In this document: one piece after another, positions 15,801-18,834 of the stretch
Layout: every line of letters begins with the position of its first letter
Position numbering within the stretch: the stretch's first letter is position 1
DNA from: Sergeia podlipaevii
Lineage: Eukaryota; Euglenozoa; Kinetoplastea; Trypanosomatida; Trypanosomatidae
Direction: 5' to 3'
Assembly: GCA_030849805.1 (NCBI GenBank)
Contig: JASANZ010001841.1
Coordinates: 1 to 18,834 of the forward strand
Length of the DNA: 18,834 nucleotides
Program-made: the position numbers and the translations under genes
Notes under the pieces: generated by a model
Told to the model about the DNA's origin: nothing
Seen by the model: the letters and a program-made list of their open reading frames with translations, nothing else
Database searches by the model: none

Positions 15801-18584
15801 CACACTAGGATCTCAGACAGCATACGACGGCATCGAAGCATCTCTGGGCTTGGCACCACCTCTGAGCAGTCACCACAGCCAGAGCAGCAGCAGCAGAAGC
15901 GAACACTCGGTATGGCTCGAGAGGCGCTACTTGATACACTACTCAAGTCCCCCGCGCAACTAGATGAGGTGCGCGTGATTATCATGGATAGCGCGAGTAG
16001 GGTATTCCTGTGCCACTACAACACGGTGCGTCAGGTGGCGACAATAGCTGCAGCCGTCTCCCCTTCAAGCCCAGCCAGCAACTTCTCTTTTCCCCTCGGT
16101 GCCGCCTCGGGTGCGCGAGGTAGTCTCTCACTGCTTAAACTCCAAGATGAAGTCCTGCTGAAGCTCATCCACCTGTGTGGGGAGTCCTGTCTCGTGATGC
16201 CTGGAACCTCGGGAGAAGCAGCCGCGCTGTGTGCGGTACACGCACTACATGGTCTGTTAGTGGAACTTTCAGCCTCTATGGCCGCTGCCGCCGCCGCCGC
16301 CTCGCCGTCAAATGTTAACAACAGTAGTGGTGGTTTGAAAGCGGCAACGCCTGGTGGTGGCAACGCCCTCGCACCTCACCTCACACATGCGGTATGGACC
16401 GCCCTCGAGTTAATTTTGCTGCGTGATGATCGATGCCGCCACACTGCGAGCAAGCAGTGCACAGCCGCCGTTGTGTCAGATATAATTACGGCCATGTGTG
16501 ATGATGTGTGTGCGCGCCGCACATGGCAGCAGGCGGGCAGTGGTGTTGGTGGTGGTGCTGCTGGCGCTAGCGGCGCCTCTACAGAGGGGACTGCAAACTC
16601 AAGTGTATTAGCCAATGTCAACGAATCCAAAAGCAGCATTGCCAGTGAGGGTGGTAGGGGTGGGGTCTCTGGCCTTCTCTCTCGATTCGGCTTCAGTGCG
16701 TCGATAGCGGCATCCATGTCCCCTACAACAGCAACAACAACAGCAGCAGCAGCAGCAGCGGCGCCACGGTCTCTCAGCCAGGAGGATTCTTTTCACTATG
16801 CCACCAGCGAGCTCAGCTACTATCAGCGTCTGGTACATGCCATGTCTGCCGCGGCCACCTCCACCGCAGTGACCGAGTCCTACTACTATCCCAACAAGGT
16901 GCAGGTAACTTTTTTAGAGTGCGTGAAGGCGGTGTGGCCGCTGCTGACGGGCGTAGAGGCAAAGGGGCTCATTGCAGAACTTGTAGTTCCACTCTTTCCA
17001 TCGATGCATGCGGTGGAGCGGTACGTGACTCAAGGCGTGGTTGCAAGGGCGGAGTGGCAGGACAAGAAAAGCAGCGGCAACTACACGAAAAAGAAAGAAG
17101 GACAAGCAGAAAGGAGAGAGGAGGCGGCAGCAGCAGCAGGAGTGACGGTGTTGTCACTTAAGGAGGTCCTGCCTCCTGGGTCGCACCCAAGCATGTTACT
17201 TCTGTTGGTGGACCTGTTGAACGCTATGCTTTCAGGAGCCAACTTTCCGCAACCGCAACGTGGTGAAGGTGCCAGTACACAAGCGATGGCTACTTCCTCT
17301 GCAGCTGCAGCAGCGGCCAACAGCACCTGCGCAGAAGCAGTTGGTAATGTGGTTGCCCCCTTTGCGGTTCAAGCCGCCGGCACGCTCTTGCTACTTCAGT
17401 ACGGAACTCTAGGCATACCATCGGCGCGTGCGGCAGCGACAGCCATCGGCACCTTCCGCATTCCTGAGAGCTTCTATGATCAGTGCTACAGCCTCATTCT
17501 CGCCGCGCTATGGGGATATCTACTCGCAGATGGTAACGCTCAACAGAGCCAAAAGGACGCACAGCAACAGCAGCATCAAGCCGCTGTCTTGGCAAGACGT
17601 CGAGTGGCTGTGTCGACGCTTTGCAGCGTCTTTAGCCATCACTTGTCCATGGCGAGCATGCTTGTCCGCACGTGTGCCACCAACATTTCCTCCTCTGTCG
17701 CCTCTTATGCGGCAGGCAGCGAGGATGAAAACAATAGGAAGAAGGCCATGCAGGCACGTAACGCGGTAGTTGCTGTCGCCGCGGCATCTTTGGGAGAGGA
17801 GACGGCAGCCTCTACTTCTCTCAACCCCGCGCTAGGCACTCTTGTGCGCCTGGTGGACTGTCTTGGAGACGTTGTGGCGTACTTGGTTGAGCAGTGCGAT
17901 GACATCAGCAGCGCCACAGACGTGCTCGCCGCTCTCGTGGTGGCCTCGGCTGCGGAGGCGCCGGAGATGATTCAAGTGACGCGTCGAAGCGTGAGTATCC
18001 TCGTGCGTTGGTCCTCCAAGACGTATGTGAGGGGTGGTGGCGGTGGAAACAGCAGCAAGAAAGAAGCGAACTCCGCTGGGTATGAGCGCGCCGAAGACGC
18101 TGAGAAGGCAGAAACTCAGCCAACAAGCAGGGAGCAGTCATTGCTCCTTAGCTCTGGGCACTCGGAGGACTTGAGCTCTGCTGGTGCTGCTGCTGCTGCT
18201 GCTGCCGCTACATCGTCATCCTCACGCGAGCGCTTTCAGGAAGTGGCTAGAGCCTCCATGCACGCACGCAACAGAACGATCATTGAGCAGTACGCTGCAG
18301 AGCCTGTGAATGAAGGAGCGGCGGTGTTGTTACTGGAAACGTTGGACACAATTACGAATACCTACACAGAGGCCGCGGTGGCACAACGTCAGCAGACGAA
18401 ACCGCGCCAGATGCCTGAAGCAGCGCTGCAGACGACGCGAGAGGTGCTGGGGGATCTCCTGCGGCTGGTCTCCACCTGTGACGCTCGTCCGATGCGCACA
18501 GAGGAGGCAGTGAAGAGAGAGAAAGACATTCGGCATGGCGTGGCACGTGCGCTAGCCGCTGTGCATGGATATTGCGGAATGTGA
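9822..18584 (+). CDS. MON2-like giant protein (DCB-HUS-HDS architecture without Sec7)
   Basis: 2920 residues. MON2 is a large-Arf-GEF relative without a Sec7 domain that acts at the trans-Golgi and endosome, with Dopey and a flippase in yeast and animals. Residues about 53-205 look like a DCB domain (helices around LLLESTKHREMTILRDAVHL). A HUS-like motif, FKDLCRMAAGKPPRWL, lies near 366-381. Three HDS-type helical repeats share a spaced Trp: W1107, W1630 and W1854. The last, EVRQSALKTLFSLVQNYG at about 1832-1849, is the best match to the family's C-terminal region. A helical segment at about 2036-2072 and a C-terminal helical region complete it. No Sec7 catalytic motif is visible, which favours MON2 over BIG/GBF. 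The protein is over 1000 residues longer than typical MON2 (about 1700), the excess being Ala, Ser, Gln, Gly and Thr tracts between helical blocks. The start at 9822 is the first ATG after either splice acceptor. Dopey-like or another HEAT-type scaffold remains possible. Confidence 0.85.
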   Translation: MSLFKWASRSGAERSPHEQPQGVPNGATTPTTSGAATSSAASTSAAMTTHITSVFYNSLDNLLLESTKHREMTILRDAVHLTRVKAFPPADLFKTFVLACDVLHSAMQTSMPGGSSSGLGAVMGGAGGSAGGSSGASLVGGNASAISFSTVGGSAGSSSLRLLMLQSVTDIGKLAALNILPVNSQVVTTMCDLARRLGFKEQQQQTASSKFSKSSTVTPTTTTAISPSASTSVGLLHLPSLALPLPSSAPHAASPEVVSAVVLVEDHELIARLVQMNVSFLSACPLGNTALADLIGLLFGFYAGTPAGSIMEATCEAALSQRTQLVCETLRDYRDIADEGLASPGSLGTSREASSLTAQLHAVAYFKDLCRMAAGKPPRWLKLVVCKRQRQQELSFTSVSSRDIQRSPSSVPLLTPSDEVLLGTVPHRMRIFILQCLVNFFEESAPIGMDISNTITLSSSPSVTRGTSTSASVGMQQQQQQGVNSLFAQCLAEDILSLALECPRALEEDREEKNNGSTDDGDSKNKNRSASVAASRHRAARAHRDTPDHKGYYSGNIRSPTSVNPWEDSIEQDKLAETLTGPQQQQHQCVASTVRRHAEHIFYLTQRLAILSVCKFPSATRSTTGVLLKHHCMIVRECREGVGSPDALAIVMHLWRRAIGNDILLWELLRSGVGDNRHHRCHHHQYSSGTHDDGDDVPLSVSTTTEANQAAAAVLNEAVMCLPPLAQLVHEAACLTADVLQCALDKQTRTEEESMRPRHEEGTQVEAVEGARSACGSSTHPCAPCASRLIAFITVFSQSFTRITDTAAARERSSHAQKKQQQQHVADMYGHRPDGSGIASFSSSSLVAQLRNVLVSLHPALLACSTLALQIVRDDEDDDDVVHNGLKSVSHWIRVCCLLGLREHTEAYLAIFTHALEMPIRAVRVVFTAKARDVEARRCRALAAGSMPLTATAAAAEGGSLEESFALNKWGANLASNMRRKLTATTSNSSQQQQQGKGNGGTSLQWSNTLGGSDSEIRSEAAEGLLLPSQYHHQHHAQRASSVASHAAATTATPPFSAMPYASVMSTQRIQSLLSITIRHLQQKLMLLKALVTIASTMGVELQEGGWALVAQGLAHTESLAVQLQVMFSWTVAHGAQQHQQQQELISDVAHMRDSLRLLGMTSALTLPSNICELFLSSLVQYSIEDSIKPLGEYVNQISSSSSSSSDDEGEEESQMKGRRALRQVYEEVGCLSQMKLMSECMCLAFIATATLPIPTTATATAAAAAAAAGAPSSSSTTAEGTARQQDRVARATYVWKLMRELHTRLMHPDQVRDWCTVLLNCPTALTYVVGVAERVGGTRGGASGMAVGAGLLMESTSRSNAGSSGGGAGAGSSPAWKGKELHELTEAFVEDVSVVAAYMYASPLVALTTNNASSITLTAPFCFTALAKQAASLLPSALTTLQEAAQAVGTKSDGTTAAVAAGMLVGGGEISQQRIAVKEIEEAAMREALDTLRSLPVALMRDMYAASAVFRDGIATTTTTARIRGKVSTEGEERATLEKDDKSKRSSGPVIVESSSILFCEGEGESEQQRNTSQEGEGETSGRSRRTTHATSMLRVETEKYAYDVSAILLKSVLQLVQSYGSTITGQSWEYLLLLLQHAADSLHASPASLSAAVLSDGEKDTPIDSFSTLPPPPLARRPYAAAATTTTTTTTIAATECINTAFRALEAIQHNCITSMDCAGLYRLIACAGTFVVHHATGSEDRRVHLNLSAVQMLWSIGDYIASGAFIAPSVGSSSSPTANLFASGSSRGGGGSSDASNNNNSSSQRDVLWCGLLLQLLEGCLDTRQEVRQSALKTLFSLVQNYGAQFTLDCWYCLLADVLAPLMDIVDEGVATCTEAAAAAALQSGGKKQQQQQQSLEWQASIGKGERPLCTSTTPPKSASSAFSPTSAFLPIARKLYHHHLMESTNTTTPLHSSTVAGGRGADSSEFAAHAYSGSSALQYDVDHEEDEHAHTRISDSIRRHRSISGLGTTSEQSPQPEQQQQKRTLGMAREALLDTLLKSPAQLDEVRVIIMDSASRVFLCHYNTVRQVATIAAAVSPSSPASNFSFPLGAASGARGSLSLLKLQDEVLLKLIHLCGESCLVMPGTSGEAAALCAVHALHGLLVELSASMAAAAAAASPSNVNNSSGGLKAATPGGGNALAPHLTHAVWTALELILLRDDRCRHTASKQCTAAVVSDIITAMCDDVCARRTWQQAGSGVGGGAAGASGASTEGTANSSVLANVNESKSSIASEGGRGGVSGLLSRFGFSASIAASMSPTTATTTAAAAAAAPRSLSQEDSFHYATSELSYYQRLVHAMSAAATSTAVTESYYYPNKVQVTFLECVKAVWPLLTGVEAKGLIAELVVPLFPSMHAVERYVTQGVVARAEWQDKKSSGNYTKKKEGQAERREEAAAAAGVTVLSLKEVLPPGSHPSMLLLLVDLLNAMLSGANFPQPQRGEGASTQAMATSSAAAAAANSTCAEAVGNVVAPFAVQAAGTLLLLQYGTLGIPSARAAATAIGTFRIPESFYDQCYSLILAALWGYLLADGNAQQSQKDAQQQQHQAAVLARRRVAVSTLCSVFSHHLSMASMLVRTCATNISSSVASYAAGSEDENNRKKAMQARNAVVAVAAASLGEETAASTSLNPALGTLVRLVDCLGDVVAYLVEQCDDISSATDVLAALVVASAAEAPEMIQVTRRSVSILVRWSSKTYVRGGGGGNSSKKEANSAGYERAEDAEKAETQPTSREQSLLLSSGHSEDLSSAGAAAAAAAATSSSSRERFQEVARASMHARNRTIIEQYAAEPVNEGAAVLLLETLDTITNTYTEAAVAQRQQTKPRQMPEAALQTTREVLGDLLRLVSTCDARPMRTEEAVKREKDIRHGVARALAAVHGYCGM
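11247..11264 (+). repeat. CAG/CAA coding repeat read as Gln-6
   Basis: Six Gln codons (CAG with CAA interruptions) in the N-terminal part of the MON2-like protein. With the Ser and Ala tracts, all three frames of the CAG repeat are used in this gene. Confidence 0.9.
13416..13439 (+). repeat. AGC repeat read as Ser-8, followed by an acidic stretch
   Basis: Eight Ser codons (seven AGC, one AGT) run straight into an Asp/Glu-rich stretch (DDEGEEE). The arrangement copies that near the C-terminus of the coiled-coil protein (8902-8931) and resembles casein kinase 2 target sites. Confidence 0.95.
15456..15473 (+). repeat. (GCA)6 coding repeat read as Ala-6
   Basis: Six GCA codons in an insert directly after the third HDS-like block of the MON2-like protein. 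A CAA-rich Gln tract follows within 30 nt. Confidence 0.95.
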
Positions 18585-18834
18585 CACCAGGGAAGGTGAA
18601 GAAATGGTAAGCATGACGAGAGAGAGAGAGGGGGGGGGAGGAGGGAAAGTAAAGAAATAAAGGGAAAGAATGAAAGGGGAATGAGTTTGCTGAAATGTGC
18701 CCAAATGCTTTGTTTCCTTCGTTCTTCCTTTTTCTTTTCTTTTTTTCTTTTTCTTTTCTTTTCTTTTTTTTTTGTGTGTGTGTGGTGAGGAACACTGTGA
18801 AATTATCGTTGGCTGATTGCTAGTGATCCAATAC
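18585..18834 (+). other. 3' flank of the MON2-like gene
   Basis: Purine-rich sequence follows the TGA stop, with a (GA)n-G9 block near 18619-18642 and A/G-rich sequence to about 18680. After a short mixed stretch comes a long T/C tract. This is the same order of elements as in the spacers upstream, so another + strand gene probably begins just past the window. No coding region is seen here. Confidence 0.75.
18709..18789 (+). promoter_or_regulatory. Candidate trans-splice acceptor for the next, unseen gene
   Basis: About 65 nt of almost pure pyrimidine end in a GT repeat, with the first AG at 18788-18789. It is the longest polypyrimidine tract in the window. It implies a downstream gene on the same strand. 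Confidence 0.5.

Noticed and set aside
1..18834. Retroposon, CRISPR array, tRNA or rRNA gene, introns
   Set aside because: No reverse-transcriptase fragment, spaced direct repeats, tRNA promoter boxes or rRNA-like stretch was noticed. All four genes are open from start to stop without interruption.

Overview
The window looks like nuclear DNA of a kinetoplastid flagellate, most likely a trypanosomatid. Four long intronless protein-coding genes all lie on the + strand. They are separated by AT-rich, microsatellite-rich spacers, and each gene is preceded by a polypyrimidine tract ending in AG, as expected for trans-spliced polycistronic transcription. All four genes use ATG starts and TGA or TAG stops. 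I cannot assign a genus from the sequence alone.

Layout: (1) 1-818 is non-coding: probably the 3' end of an upstream transcript, then the leader of gene 1. (2) 819-2138 encodes a 439-residue protein with an N-terminal Plus3 (Rtf1-like) domain, a long disordered linker and a C-terminal C3HC4 RING finger. (3) 2139-3088 is a 950-nt spacer of (GA), (CT) and (AT) repeats with one short non-repetitive island. (4) 3089-5065 encodes BBS8/TTC8, a core BBSome subunit, 658 residues. (5) 5066-5370 is a short spacer. (6) 5371-8979 encodes a 1202-residue low-complexity/coiled-coil protein of unknown function. (7) 8980-9821 is a spacer. (8) 9822-18584 encodes a 2920-residue protein best read as a MON2-type relative of the large Arf-GEFs that lacks a Sec7 domain, inflated by homopolymer inserts. 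(9) 18585-18834 is the 3' flank, ending in a long pyrimidine tract that should serve a next gene outside the window.

The genes probably do not form a functional operon. Neighbours in a trypanosomatid gene cluster are co-transcribed but usually unrelated. Two have clear cellular roles: BBS8 in ciliary/flagellar membrane traffic and the MON2-like protein at the Golgi/endosome. The Plus3-RING protein suggests a link between Pol II elongation-type chromatin recognition and ubiquitin transfer. It is the most interesting item here, although the domain pairing may already be annotated in trypanosomatid databases that I cannot consult.

Two genome-level patterns stand out. The same (CAG)n repeat is translated in all three frames, as Gln, Ala and Ser tracts, in two neighbouring genes. 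The + strand of every leader I could define lacks any ATG before the annotated start. No tRNA, rRNA, transposon, CRISPR array or intron was seen.
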